Origin: Phycisphaerales bacterium
GTDB lineage: Bacteria > Planctomycetota > Phycisphaerae > UBA1845 > Fen-1342
Direction: 5' to 3'
Length of the DNA stretch: 39,073 nucleotides
NCBI GenBank assembly: GCA_022839625.1
Contig: JALHJL010000038.1
Span: forward strand, 1-39,073
Shown: positions 9,877 through 17,415 of the stretch, in pieces
How positions within the stretch are numbered: position 1 is the stretch's first letter
Layout of the letters: each line of letters begins with the position of its first letter
The notes under the pieces: model-generated
What the model was told of the DNA's origin: nothing
What the model saw: the letters and a program-made list of their open reading frames with translations, nothing else
Database searches by the model: none
Program-made: the position numbers and the translations under genes

Positions 9877-9913
9877 GTGGCGCGCAGGCCAATGTCGCGG
9901 GCGGTCAGGCCGA

Positions 9914-9943
9914 CCGGCCGCAGTCACAGGGGGCTGCGACCGG
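9914..9943. terminator. Hairpin between convergent genes
   Basis: CCGGCCGCAG (9914-9923) pairs with CTGCGACCGG (9934-9943) with one mismatch and a 10-nt loop, in the 113-bp gap between the convergent beta-helix and M56 genes. There is no T-tract, so if it terminates transcription it is not a classical intrinsic terminator. Confidence 0.45.
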
Positions 9944-9989
9944 CCGCCGACCGAACTCCTCAACGGGCCCGCGCCTCCCAGGTCGCGGA

Positions 9990-11810
9990 CTACAGCGATT
10001 GCAGCTTCTTCAGCAGCCCCCGATAGCGTGCGACCTCCTCGGCCGGACCACCCGACTCGAGCGCTTCCAGACGGCGGGAGACTTCCGCCTGGAGCTTGCC
10101 CGTGATTTCCGTGGCGTACGTCTCGAGCTGGGCGGCCTTGGCTTCCAGCTTTGGCTTGTCGGCCGCGCTCGCGGTGGCGGCCTCGGTATGCAGCTTCTTC
10201 GCCTCCTGCTTCAACTTGCTGACTTCCTTGGCCTTCTGCACAAGCTGATCGAACTCGCTGTCGGCCAGGAGGTGCTTCATGTCGTTGTCGAGCACCTTGC
10301 GCACGAACTCCGGCGAGGGCAGCGTCTTGGCCGAGTCAATGAGCTGCGCGCGTCGGTCGAGGATCACGTGCCAGGTCGCGTACTCGGCCGTCATCACCTG
10401 CTGCTTGAATTCCTGCTGCCTCTGCTTGTCCTCGAGCTCGCTGACTTTCTTCTTCTCCGGGCCAAACGTCTGGTGGAGCTCCTGAAAGTCGTAGTCGCCG
10501 CGCCCGAAGAAGAACGCCTCCTCCGGCTCAAGCTGGTTGTTGTGGTTCTGGTCGGCCCAGGGGTAGGCTTCCAGAATCGCGCCCGGCTGAGTGAGGATCA
10601 CGGCCATCACGTAGGCCCAGCATTCTTCCTTCGTCACCTCGCCGTCGCCGTTCACGTCGCCGCCCGGCAGCTCTTTCACCCGGGCGAAGAGCACGTCGGC
10701 GTGCTGCCTCATGCCGACCTCAGTCGGTTCGTACTTGGTCGTCGTGCCGGGGGCGGCTTCCTGCGCCCCCGCCAGCCCGAAACCACACCAGGCGATCAGC
10801 AACACACCCGCGCCCAGGCGGCCCAAGACTCCTCGTGGCGCGCGGTTCGGTAGCTTCAGAATCACGTCGATTCTCCTTTCAATGGTGCTAGGATGCCCGG
10901 CCATGCACGCAGGCGCGTAGCTCCAGCCTGACCGCTGCCGCCAGCAGGCGGCCTCGAACAGGCAACGCGCATACTGACCCGCGGAGAGCTTGCCGCGCCG
11001 AAGGGCCCATTCGTCGCACGCGTACTCCCGCGCCCGGTCAATCCGACGGTTCACCCACGCCACGACCGGCCAGAAGAAAAACAGCAATCCGGCGACACAC
11101 TGCACACAGCGCACGAGCATGTCACCCCGCCGGAGGTGGGTGATCTCGTGAACAATCACCGTCTCCAACTCGTCCGGCCGAACGAGTTGGCGACGCGACA
11201 GTACCAGCAGCGGGCGGAGAATCCCCATGACGAAGGGGGCCCGAGCATCATCGCTGATCCGCACCAGCGGCGCCTGCCGCACGCCGAGGCGGTCGCAAAC
11301 CGAGCGCACCAGCGCGCGCGTGTCCGCCCCCGCCTCCGGCAGCACCAGGTGCACCCCTCGAAATCGCCGGTAGGTCACGGCGCGCCAGCCGCCCAATCCC
11401 AACACGGCGGCGGCGTAGACCGCAAGGCTCAGCGTGGCCCAGCCGGGCTGGAACGTCGCCGCCTGCCCGAGCTTCAGGGCGCCTGCGTCCGCCAGCGAAA
11501 GGCCATCGGGTCGCACCACCGGCGGCAGCGGCTCCCGGTCCGGCGAAACGCGCGGCGGATCGGGGACGAATTCGGCACACAGATTCGCGAGCGAGCCGGG
11601 CCAGCCGGGTCCGCCGGGAACGACGAACCGCAGCAGAACGACACACCAGAGTGCCATTTCCATGGCCGGCGAAATCCGCTTCTGGAACACGCGGACCACC
11701 GTCCACGTCAGCACGGCGAGCACGCTGCCCAGGAGCAACGCCCGCCCGAGTCCCGAGAGGACAACGAGGCAAGCGGCCTCCACGTCCAGTGCCATCCACG
11801 CATCGAACAT
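9990..11810 (-). CDS. BlaR1/M56-type membrane metallopeptidase with EF-hand and coiled-coil C-terminus
   Basis: Start ATG 11810 has a GGGGAG SD and lies 10 nt after the upstream BlaI-like stop, giving 606 residues. The N-terminal half is an integral membrane M56 peptidase with several hydrophobic segments, the zinc motif HEITH at 221-225 and a downstream REYACDEWAL that supplies the third ligand. In BlaR1/MecR1 this domain is activated by an extracellular sensor and leads to BlaI cleavage. Here no penicillin-binding sensor with SxxK is visible. After the last membrane segment (about 335-355) come two EF-hand loops, DVNGDGEVTKEE from Asp385 and DQNHNNQLEPEE from Asp420. A Lys/Glu/Gln-rich coiled coil of about 170 residues extends to the end. 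The signal is therefore inferred to be something other than a beta-lactam. Confidence 0.88.
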   Translation of the reverse strand: MFDAWMALDVEAACLVVLSGLGRALLLGSVLAVLTWTVVRVFQKRISPAMEMALWCVVLLRFVVPGGPGWPGSLANLCAEFVPDPPRVSPDREPLPPVVRPDGLSLADAGALKLGQAATFQPGWATLSLAVYAAAVLGLGGWRAVTYRRFRGVHLVLPEAGADTRALVRSVCDRLGVRQAPLVRISDDARAPFVMGILRPLLVLSRRQLVRPDELETVIVHEITHLRRGDMLVRCVQCVAGLLFFFWPVVAWVNRRIDRAREYACDEWALRRGKLSAGQYARCLFEAACWRQRSGWSYAPACMAGHPSTIERRIDVILKLPNRAPRGVLGRLGAGVLLIAWCGFGLAGAQEAAPGTTTKYEPTEVGMRQHADVLFARVKELPGGDVNGDGEVTKEECWAYVMAVILTQPGAILEAYPWADQNHNNQLEPEEAFFFGRGDYDFQELHQTFGPEKKKVSELEDKQRQQEFKQQVMTAEYATWHVILDRRAQLIDSAKTLPSPEFVRKVLDNDMKHLLADSEFDQLVQKAKEVSKLKQEAKKLHTEAATASAADKPKLEAKAAQLETYATEITGKLQAEVSRRLEALESGGPAEEVARYRGLLKKLQSL

Positions 11811-11820
11811 GCTACTCCCC

Positions 11821-12228
11821 TTAGTCGGCGGGCCTGTTTCGCTCCACCTGCTCGCGTTGCCTGACCTTGGCTTCGATCTGCCGGAGGTCCTCGACCGAGA
11901 GCTGCTCGTCTTCCACCAGCCGCAGCACCAGATCCACCGCCTGGCCGTCAAAGACCTCGTGCAGAAACTCGGATACGCGGTGCCGAAAGACCTGGTCGCG
12001 GCGGACCGCGGGTTTGTAGACGAACGGTTGCCGCTCCCGATCGACCACCAGGGCGCCCTTGTCGGCCAATTGCTTCATGAGCGTCATCACGGTCGTATAG
12101 GCCGGCCGGTCCTCGTCGGACATCGGGAGCGACTCAAGCACCTGCCGGACGGTGCTGGGCCCGTGTTGCCAAAGGAGCTTCATGATGCGGAGCTCGGCCT
12201 CGGTGATGTGCGGGATGCGCTTCGCCAT
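11821..12228 (-). CDS. BlaI/MecI/CopY-family winged-helix repressor
   Basis: This 135-residue protein matches the BlaI family over its full length. The N-terminal winged helix has ITEAELRIMKLLWQHGPST, VRQVLESLP and AYTTVMTLMKQLADKGAL. The C-terminal dimerisation part includes the region (FRHRVSEFLHEVFDG) near where BlaI proteins are cut. It is the first gene of a two-gene operon with the M56 peptidase, the usual regulator/sensor pairing. Two BlaI-type operators overlap its own promoter, so autorepression relieved by the membrane peptidase is the expected behaviour. No beta-lactamase lies nearby. Family assignment is secure; the inducing signal is unknown. Confidence 0.93.
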   Translation of the reverse strand: MAKRIPHITEAELRIMKLLWQHGPSTVRQVLESLPMSDEDRPAYTTVMTLMKQLADKGALVVDRERQPFVYKPAVRRDQVFRHRVSEFLHEVFDGQAVDLVLRLVEDEQLSVEDLRQIEAKVRQREQVERNRPAD

Positions 12229-12241
12229 GCGGGGGCTCCAT

Positions 12242-12286
12242 TACTATGTTCGTAGGAATTATACTATGGACATAGTAGAACGTCAA
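12242..12286 (-). promoter_or_regulatory. Sigma70-type promoter with two BlaI-type operators
   Basis: On the minus strand TTGACG (12286-12281) and TATAAT (12263-12258) are exactly 17 nt apart. Operator 2 (12262-12277) is TACTATGGACATAGTA, a perfect 7-bp inverted repeat whose outer TACTA/TAGTA arms match the known mec/bla operator TACTACATATGTAGTA. Operator 1 (12242-12257) reads TCCTACGAACATAGTA on the minus strand and agrees with operator 2 at 12 of 16 positions. Their centres are 20 bp apart, two helical turns on one face. Operator 2 covers the spacer and the -10 edge, and operator 1 covers the start point. Confidence 0.85.
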
Positions 12287-12533
12287 GGCCGCAGGCCGCC
12301 TCGCCGCAAGCGCGGGGGTTGAGCACGCCGCAAACCGACAAGAATCCACAAATCGGCGGTGCCGCTTCTCAGCGCGCCGGGCACGGTCACGGTCGGCCGA
12401 ACCCCTTGCACGTCGTGCCGCGGGCAGGGCGGAAGCCGCGCCTTGGACCCGGAGGATTGCCTGATCGTGGCAGCGTGCGGGTCGCGATCTTCGGTTATGC
12501 TACGCGCCCGGTGCATTGGTTTGGGTCAATGGC

Positions 12534-12758
12534 ATGACTCCCGCAACGTTTACGGTGATCGTGGTCGGCGCGGCCCTGCTGGGGGTGGGGCTGCTGCTGA
12601 TTTGGACTGCCTTGCAGCCGGCGCGTCGCGGACGCGTCTGCCCTGCGCGCGGTTGTGGTCATCGCAACCCGTCGGCGGCCCAGTACTGCGCTCGTTGCGG
12701 TGCCAGGCTCAACGCGGACGCGGATTCGAATTCGCAGCCTCCGTCCGATAAGGTGTGA
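12534..12758 (+). CDS. Small membrane protein with zinc ribbon
   Basis: A 74-residue protein with one N-terminal transmembrane helix (about residues 6-27, TVIVVGAALLGVGLLLIW) and a cytoplasmic or juxtamembrane zinc ribbon, CPARGC-x10-CARC, ending in a polar tail. Start ATG 12534 is preferred over an upstream TTG, although the SD is weak. It is the first gene of an apparent operon with the two SPFH proteins, and its stop lies 27 nt before the next start. A zinc-ribbon adaptor for the SPFH complex is a reasonable inference, with no direct evidence. Confidence 0.7.
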   Translation: MTPATFTVIVVGAALLGVGLLLIWTALQPARRGRVCPARGCGHRNPSAAQYCARCGARLNADADSNSQPPSDKV

Positions 12759-12784
12759 AGTCGTTCAGGCAAAGGAGAACGCTC

Positions 12785-14383
12785 ATGGCCGTGATCACGC
12801 CGCCGCCGCCACGGAGAAGCGAGCGCGACGGGCCCGCGGCGTCGCTGTCGCCCCCGCGGGCCGCGTTGTGGCTGCTCCTGTTGCTCGTGCTGGTGCTGTT
12901 GGGCTTCGGCTACTGGTGGTTCATCCAGCGCGTGGAGGTCCAGCCGGGGCAGGTCCTGGTGCTCATTCGCAAGGTTGGGACCGCGCTGCCGGCGGAAGCG
13001 ACACAGCAAGTCGTGCTGTATCCCGGGCTGCTCAAGCAGCTTGGTGAAGCGCCCGACTCGACGCGGTACAAGGGCATCGTCTACGAGCCGCTGCCGGAGG
13101 GGCGGCATTTCTACGATCCCTTCTTCTGGGAGCGCATTCTCGCCCCGGCCGTGGTCCTGCCGCAGGACGAGATCGGCATCCGGGTCCGCAAGTACGGGCG
13201 CCCGCTGCCGCCGGGCAAGACCGTCGCCACGGAAGAGGACGAACGCGGCCCGGAAGCGGAGGTCCTCAAGCCCGGCCGCTACAACATCAACCCGTTCGCC
13301 TACGAGATTCGCCGCGTGAAGCCGGTGGTCATTCCCGCCGGCCAGGTCGGCGTGGCCACGCTGCTTTCCGGCCGCGAGCCCGCCAATCCGAATCAGTACG
13401 TCGTGTCCGAGGGCGAGCGCGGCGTGCAACCGACCGTGTTGCCGCCGGGGATGTACTACAACAACCCCTACGTGCGGCGGATTGACACGATCGACGTGCG
13501 CAGCCACACGGTGGAGCTGCACGGGGACGAGGCGATCCGCTTTCCGTCCAACGACAGCTTCGAGATCCTGGTCGACTCCACCGTGGAATACGCGATCCGG
13601 CAGGACATGGCGCCGTACGTCATGGTCGCGATCGGCGAGCACGATGACATCCGCGAGAAGCTGATCCTGCCCTACGTGCGCTCGCTGTGCCGGATCGAAG
13701 GCTCGAAGCTCCTGGCGCGCGATTTCATCGCGGGCGACACGCGCACGGTGTTCCAGAAACGCGTGTTCGAAGGCCTGCGTGAGCAGTGCTACGCGCAGGG
13801 CATCGAGGTGCGGGCGACTTTGATCCGGCGGATCGTGCCGCCGAAAGAGATCGCCGACCCCATCAGCGATCGCCAGGTGGCCGGGCAGCAGATCAAGCAA
13901 TACGAGAACGAGATCAAGCTCGCGGAGGCCGAAGCCAGGCTGGTCGAGCAGCAGGAGATGCAGAAGCAGAACCAGGCGATCGGCCAGGCCAACCGCGAGG
14001 TGGTTTCGGTGATCAAGGAGGCCGAGCAGCGCAAGGCCGTGGGCCTGACCGGAGTCGAGCAGCGGCTCGAAGTCGCCCGTCTGAATCTTGAGGCCGCCAA
14101 GGCGAACGCCGCGGCCATACTGTCGCGCGGGCAGGCGGATGCCGAGGTGCTGCGGCTCGAGTACGAGGCGGAAGCGCGGCCGCTACGGGACGCGGTGCGG
14201 GCCTTCGGCGACGGCCAGACGTACGCGCAGTACTTCCTGTATCAGAAGCTCGCGCCGGCAATCAAGTCGGTGCTGGCCAGTACGGACGGGCCGTTCGCGG
14301 ACATCTTCCGGGCCCTGACGCCGGCCGCACCGGCGGCGGCATCCCTGCCGGGCTCGGGCACCGCAGAAGGAGGTCGGCCATGA
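12785..14383 (+). CDS. SPFH/band-7 (prohibitin-stomatin-like) membrane protein, paralogue 1
   Basis: Start ATG 12785 has AAGGAGA 7-9 nt upstream; 532 residues. An N-terminal transmembrane helix (about 27-48, LWLLLLLVLVLLGFGYWW) is followed by three imperfect beta modules of about 60-75 residues. Each begins with a G(Q/E)xGVxxxxxG-like strand and ends with VL(K/P)PGxYxxNPYxxxI: LPEGRHFYDPFFWERI, LKPGRYNINPFAYEIR and LPPGMYYNNPYVRRI. The SPFH domain spans about 225-340 (FPSNDSFEILVDSTVEYAI), then a charged coiled coil to about 470 rich in Glu/Gln/Ala, as in flotillins and HflK/HflC. Members of this family oligomerise into membrane-bound rings or cages. Translationally coupled to paralogue 2 by an ATGA overlap. 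The triple module is unusual for bacterial stomatins. Confidence 0.87.
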   Translation: MAVITPPPPRRSERDGPAASLSPPRAALWLLLLLVLVLLGFGYWWFIQRVEVQPGQVLVLIRKVGTALPAEATQQVVLYPGLLKQLGEAPDSTRYKGIVYEPLPEGRHFYDPFFWERILAPAVVLPQDEIGIRVRKYGRPLPPGKTVATEEDERGPEAEVLKPGRYNINPFAYEIRRVKPVVIPAGQVGVATLLSGREPANPNQYVVSEGERGVQPTVLPPGMYYNNPYVRRIDTIDVRSHTVELHGDEAIRFPSNDSFEILVDSTVEYAIRQDMAPYVMVAIGEHDDIREKLILPYVRSLCRIEGSKLLARDFIAGDTRTVFQKRVFEGLREQCYAQGIEVRATLIRRIVPPKEIADPISDRQVAGQQIKQYENEIKLAEAEARLVEQQEMQKQNQAIGQANREVVSVIKEAEQRKAVGLTGVEQRLEVARLNLEAAKANAAAILSRGQADAEVLRLEYEAEARPLRDAVRAFGDGQTYAQYFLYQKLAPAIKSVLASTDGPFADIFRALTPAAPAAASLPGSGTAEGGRP

Positions 14384-16194
14384 ATCCCGCGCGCATCCTT
14401 GCCGTCGTGGTCGGCGGCGTGCTCGTGCTGGGCGCGCTGGCGTTGGGCGTGGTATGGGGCACCTGCCGTGCGTATGTGCCGCACGACCAGTGCCTGGTTC
14501 TGATCCGCAAGAGCGGGGCACCGCTGCCGGCCGGCGAGACGATCGCCGATCCGGGCCAGAAGGGCATTCAACGGGACACGCTCGGACCGGGCCGGTACTT
14601 CTTCAATCCGTGGGTCTGGGACTGGGAGCTGCACCCCCTGGTGCAGGTTTCCGCCGGCGATCCCGCTTCGTGGAGGGAGTACTACGCCGAGGCCGCGACG
14701 GACGTGGAGTTTCCGTCGGTGGAAGGCACCTGGCCGGAGGTCGGCATTCTCGTCAACAAGGTGGGCAAGCCCGCACCGGCCGAGACCGAGGTCGTCGAGG
14801 AGGGGTTCCAGGGTATTCAACGCGAGGTATTGACGCCCGGCACGTACCGCATCAACCCCTATGTGTACGAGGTGCGGACCGTTCTGGCCACCGTCGTGCC
14901 GCTGGGCTGCTGCGGGGTGGTGACCTCGCAGCTCGGCGAAATGCCGGGGGTCGAGACCGTCGAAGAAATCAGCATCGGCCCGGACGGAGAGCCGGTGAAG
15001 GGACATCCCAAGGTGATCCAGAAGCTCGCGGAGCCGGGCCAGCGAGGTGTCGTCAAGCAGGTTCTGCCGCCGGGCATCTATTACCTCAATCCATATGTAC
15101 ACAAAGTGCACATCGTGCAGGTGGGCTACAACCAGATTTCGCAGCTTGCGGTGCGCATGAAGGGAGCCAGGGGCCTGGAGCCCGTGCAGGTGTCGTTGCA
15201 GCAACTGGCCGAGTCGGTTGGTAAGGGCACGAAAGGCCAGCCACCGCCGCGGCCCGAGCAGCAAGTGGTCCAGGTGCAGCAGCAAGAGGCCCAGAGGTTG
15301 AGCCCGGCCGAGATCGACACGCACATCACGTTTCCCTCGAAGGACGGCTTCACGATCGACATCGAGGTGACGGTGGTGTGGGGCCGGCACCCGGCGCACA
15401 TCGCCGAGATGCTGAACCGGTTCGGCGATGTCGCCAAGATCAAGCAGATCATCCTGAGCCAGATGCGCAGCATCTGCCGCAACGTGGGCTCGGAGTACGA
15501 GAGCACCGACTTCATCCGCGGCGAGAAGCGCGAACTGTACCAGCAGGAGGTGACCGAGACGCTGCGGCGCGTGTGCCAGGAGCGCGACATCGAGATTCTC
15601 ATCGCGCTGATCCACAACATCGCGGTCCGCGGCAGCCCGGAGGCCGAGCAAGACGGCATGGACCTCAAAGGGACCATCCAGCGCGGGTACATCGCCCGCG
15701 AGCAGGACCTGACCAAGCAGGCCCAGCGGGAGACGGCCAAGGTGCGGGCCGACCTGGAGACCGCGAAGGTGGCGGTGGACATTGCCCGCGAGCAGATCAA
15801 CGCCGAGACCCGCAAGAAGGTCGCCCAGATCAAGGCCGAAGGGGAGAAGCAGGCGCAGGAGATCAACGCCCAGCGCGACCTCGAGGTCGCCGAGATCGAA
15901 CGGCAGATCGCGGAGCTCGACGCGGCGAAGACCCGCCTGCTCGGCAAGGCCCGGGCCGACGTGGAGCAGTTGCGGAATCAGGCGGAAGCGGACGGCAAAC
16001 GCCTCATGATCGAGGCATTTGGCACCGGCAGCGCGTACAACCTGTACACGTTTGCGGAAAACTTTGCGCCGGAAAGCATCCGGCTGATCTTCGCCGGCCC
16101 GGGCACGTTCTGGACGGACCTGACGCGCCTCCAGGACGCGGCGGGAATGAAGTTGCTGGATTCCACGGAGAAGCCCGAGCAGCACCCCCAGTAG
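14380..16194 (+). CDS. SPFH/band-7 membrane protein, paralogue 2
   Basis: ATG 14380 overlaps the stop of paralogue 1 and has AAGGAGG at 14367-14373; 604 residues. The layout repeats that of its partner: a transmembrane helix at about 5-27, then repeated beta modules ending LGPGRYFFNPWVWDWE, LTPGTYRINPYVYEVR and LPPGIYYLNPYVHKVH. A Gln/Pro-rich insertion (about 265-305) follows, then the SPFH domain (FPSKDGFTIDIEVTVVW) and a long Lys/Glu/Ala coiled coil (about 440-560). Two different paralogues in one operon suggest a hetero-oligomer like HflK/HflC. The TAG stop at 16192-16194 is supplied by the GTAG of a downstream REP-like element. Confidence 0.87.
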   Translation: MNPARILAVVVGGVLVLGALALGVVWGTCRAYVPHDQCLVLIRKSGAPLPAGETIADPGQKGIQRDTLGPGRYFFNPWVWDWELHPLVQVSAGDPASWREYYAEAATDVEFPSVEGTWPEVGILVNKVGKPAPAETEVVEEGFQGIQREVLTPGTYRINPYVYEVRTVLATVVPLGCCGVVTSQLGEMPGVETVEEISIGPDGEPVKGHPKVIQKLAEPGQRGVVKQVLPPGIYYLNPYVHKVHIVQVGYNQISQLAVRMKGARGLEPVQVSLQQLAESVGKGTKGQPPPRPEQQVVQVQQQEAQRLSPAEIDTHITFPSKDGFTIDIEVTVVWGRHPAHIAEMLNRFGDVAKIKQIILSQMRSICRNVGSEYESTDFIRGEKRELYQQEVTETLRRVCQERDIEILIALIHNIAVRGSPEAEQDGMDLKGTIQRGYIAREQDLTKQAQRETAKVRADLETAKVAVDIAREQINAETRKKVAQIKAEGEKQAQEINAQRDLEVAEIERQIAELDAAKTRLLGKARADVEQLRNQAEADGKRLMIEAFGTGSAYNLYTFAENFAPESIRLIFAGPGTFWTDLTRLQDAAGMKLLDSTEKPEQHPQ

Positions 16195-16287
16195 GGCGAA
16201 GCTCCAGTTCTGCCCCGACGGCTCGCAGTAGGGCAAAGCTCCAGCTTTGCCTGCCATGCCCGGCGTGGTGCGAAGCTCCTGCTTCGC
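16191..16287. repeat. Cluster of three REP-like hairpins between convergent genes
   Basis: Element A (16191-16214) starts GTAG and folds imperfectly as GGCGAAGCT/AGTTCTGCC. Element B (16228-16251) starts GTAG and has a perfect 9-bp stem GGCAAAGCT-CC-AGCTTTGCC. Element C (16270-16287) is GCGAAGC-TCCT-GCTTCGC. GTAG followed by a palindrome is the hallmark of REP sequences handled by RAYT (TnpA-REP) transposases. They fill the whole gap between the convergent SPFH and glycosyltransferase genes and may also act as a bidirectional terminator. No RAYT gene is in the window. Confidence 0.65.
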
Positions 16288-16296
16288 GTCGCCGAG

Positions 16297-17415
16297 TCAG
16301 AGGTAACCGCCGACGATATCGACCACTTCGCGCATGCGGTGGGCCCAGGTGTGCTCCCGCAGCGTGCGCGCTTGGCCGGCCCGGGCGATCGCCTCGCGTT
16401 CCTCGTCGCGCGTGAGATAGTGGCTGGCGAGTTCCGCACACTCTTCCGGACTGTCGTAGGCCACGACCTCGCGGCCCGGGTCGAAGAGCCGGCCGAGATT
16501 GTCCTTGCGGTCGGTCAGCAGCAGCGTGCCGACGCCGGTGGCTTCGTAGAGGCGCATGTTGTTGGCGTAATTCGCGGCGATGTTGATGTGGCGGTTGAAG
16601 ACGATGCGCGCGGCATGCAGGGCGCGGTACATCTCAAGGCCCCACAGCGGCGGGTGGCAAACGGCGCGCAGCGACGAGTCCACCGGCAGCCGCTCGCGCC
16701 CGTAGCCCCAGACGCGCAGCGCGTGGTGGCGGGCAAGCGCCTCGAGCAGTTGCGTGCCCTGCTCGTGCGGGCCGCCGAGCCCGCCGACGAAGACCACGTC
16801 GTATTGTTTGTGGCCGTTGTGAAGGTGCGTGAGCACACGCGGCTCGAAGGCCAGGCGCACGAACTCGCTGCGCAGACCCTGGCTGCGGAAATGGTCGACC
16901 AGGTTGGGCAGCGACGACAACATCAGGTCGTACGCCCCGATGTCCTGGGACGGCAGGGGGGCCGCGTGTTGCCCCACGGCCAGGCGGCAGTAGCGTTTGG
17001 CCCGCCGCACGAAGTCGCTGCCCAGCGTCTCGATCGCCATGCAGTAGAACACGTCCGGGCGGTACGCCTTGAGCTGCGCTTCGAGAATCTCGTACAGCCA
17101 GCGCCGGTTCGGCCGGCGCGACAGCCACGGCACAACGCCGCGCCGCAGCCGAAACTCCCAGCACGTTTCGCCGCGCCACGCGGCGTGCTGCTCGCGGGCC
17201 CACTGCTTTTGCATGGGCTCGCAGTTCGCGATCACGTCCCACGCTTCGTGGCCCAGTTTCCGCAGATGCGTCGAGTAGAAGTCCGCCACGCCAAACAGGC
17301 TGTCCACGCGCGCCCGCCACTGCTCGGCGTAGCTGCGGTGCTCCAGCCCGGGATGCCCGGCATACAGCCGCCGAAGGAACTCCGGGTAATCGGTGTTGAC
17401 GATGAGCCACCTCAT
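16297..17415 (-). CDS. CgeB-like glycosyltransferase
   Basis: The true start is ATG 17415, which overlaps the upstream stop (ATGA) and gives MRWLIVNTDYPEF; 372 residues. The architecture is GT-B-like. The C-terminal half carries the family 1-type glycosyltransferase region seen in CgeB proteins: FNRHINIAANYANNMRLYEA, TGVGTLLLTDRKDNLGRLF and YDSPEECAELASHYL. It is the last gene of the leftward polysaccharide operon. Sugar donor and acceptor cannot be told from sequence. Confidence 0.83.
   Translation of the reverse strand: MRWLIVNTDYPEFLRRLYAGHPGLEHRSYAEQWRARVDSLFGVADFYSTHLRKLGHEAWDVIANCEPMQKQWAREQHAAWRGETCWEFRLRRGVVPWLSRRPNRRWLYEILEAQLKAYRPDVFYCMAIETLGSDFVRRAKRYCRLAVGQHAAPLPSQDIGAYDLMLSSLPNLVDHFRSQGLRSEFVRLAFEPRVLTHLHNGHKQYDVVFVGGLGGPHEQGTQLLEALARHHALRVWGYGRERLPVDSSLRAVCHPPLWGLEMYRALHAARIVFNRHINIAANYANNMRLYEATGVGTLLLTDRKDNLGRLFDPGREVVAYDSPEECAELASHYLTRDEEREAIARAGQARTLREHTWAHRMREVVDIVGGYL

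Noticed and set aside
9990..12228. Beta-lactam resistance operon
   Set aside because: No beta-lactamase or penicillin-binding protein is adjacent, and the membrane peptidase lacks a penicillin-binding sensor domain.
12319..12537. Possible small genes in the gap before the zinc-ribbon gene
   Set aside because: No SD, no motif and frames that cross the neighbouring start; the gap is better explained as regulatory.
14242..16257. Minus-strand open frame of 671 residues opposite the second SPFH gene
   Set aside because: Leu/Arg/His-rich shadow of a gene with clear SPFH motifs, SD and operon coupling.
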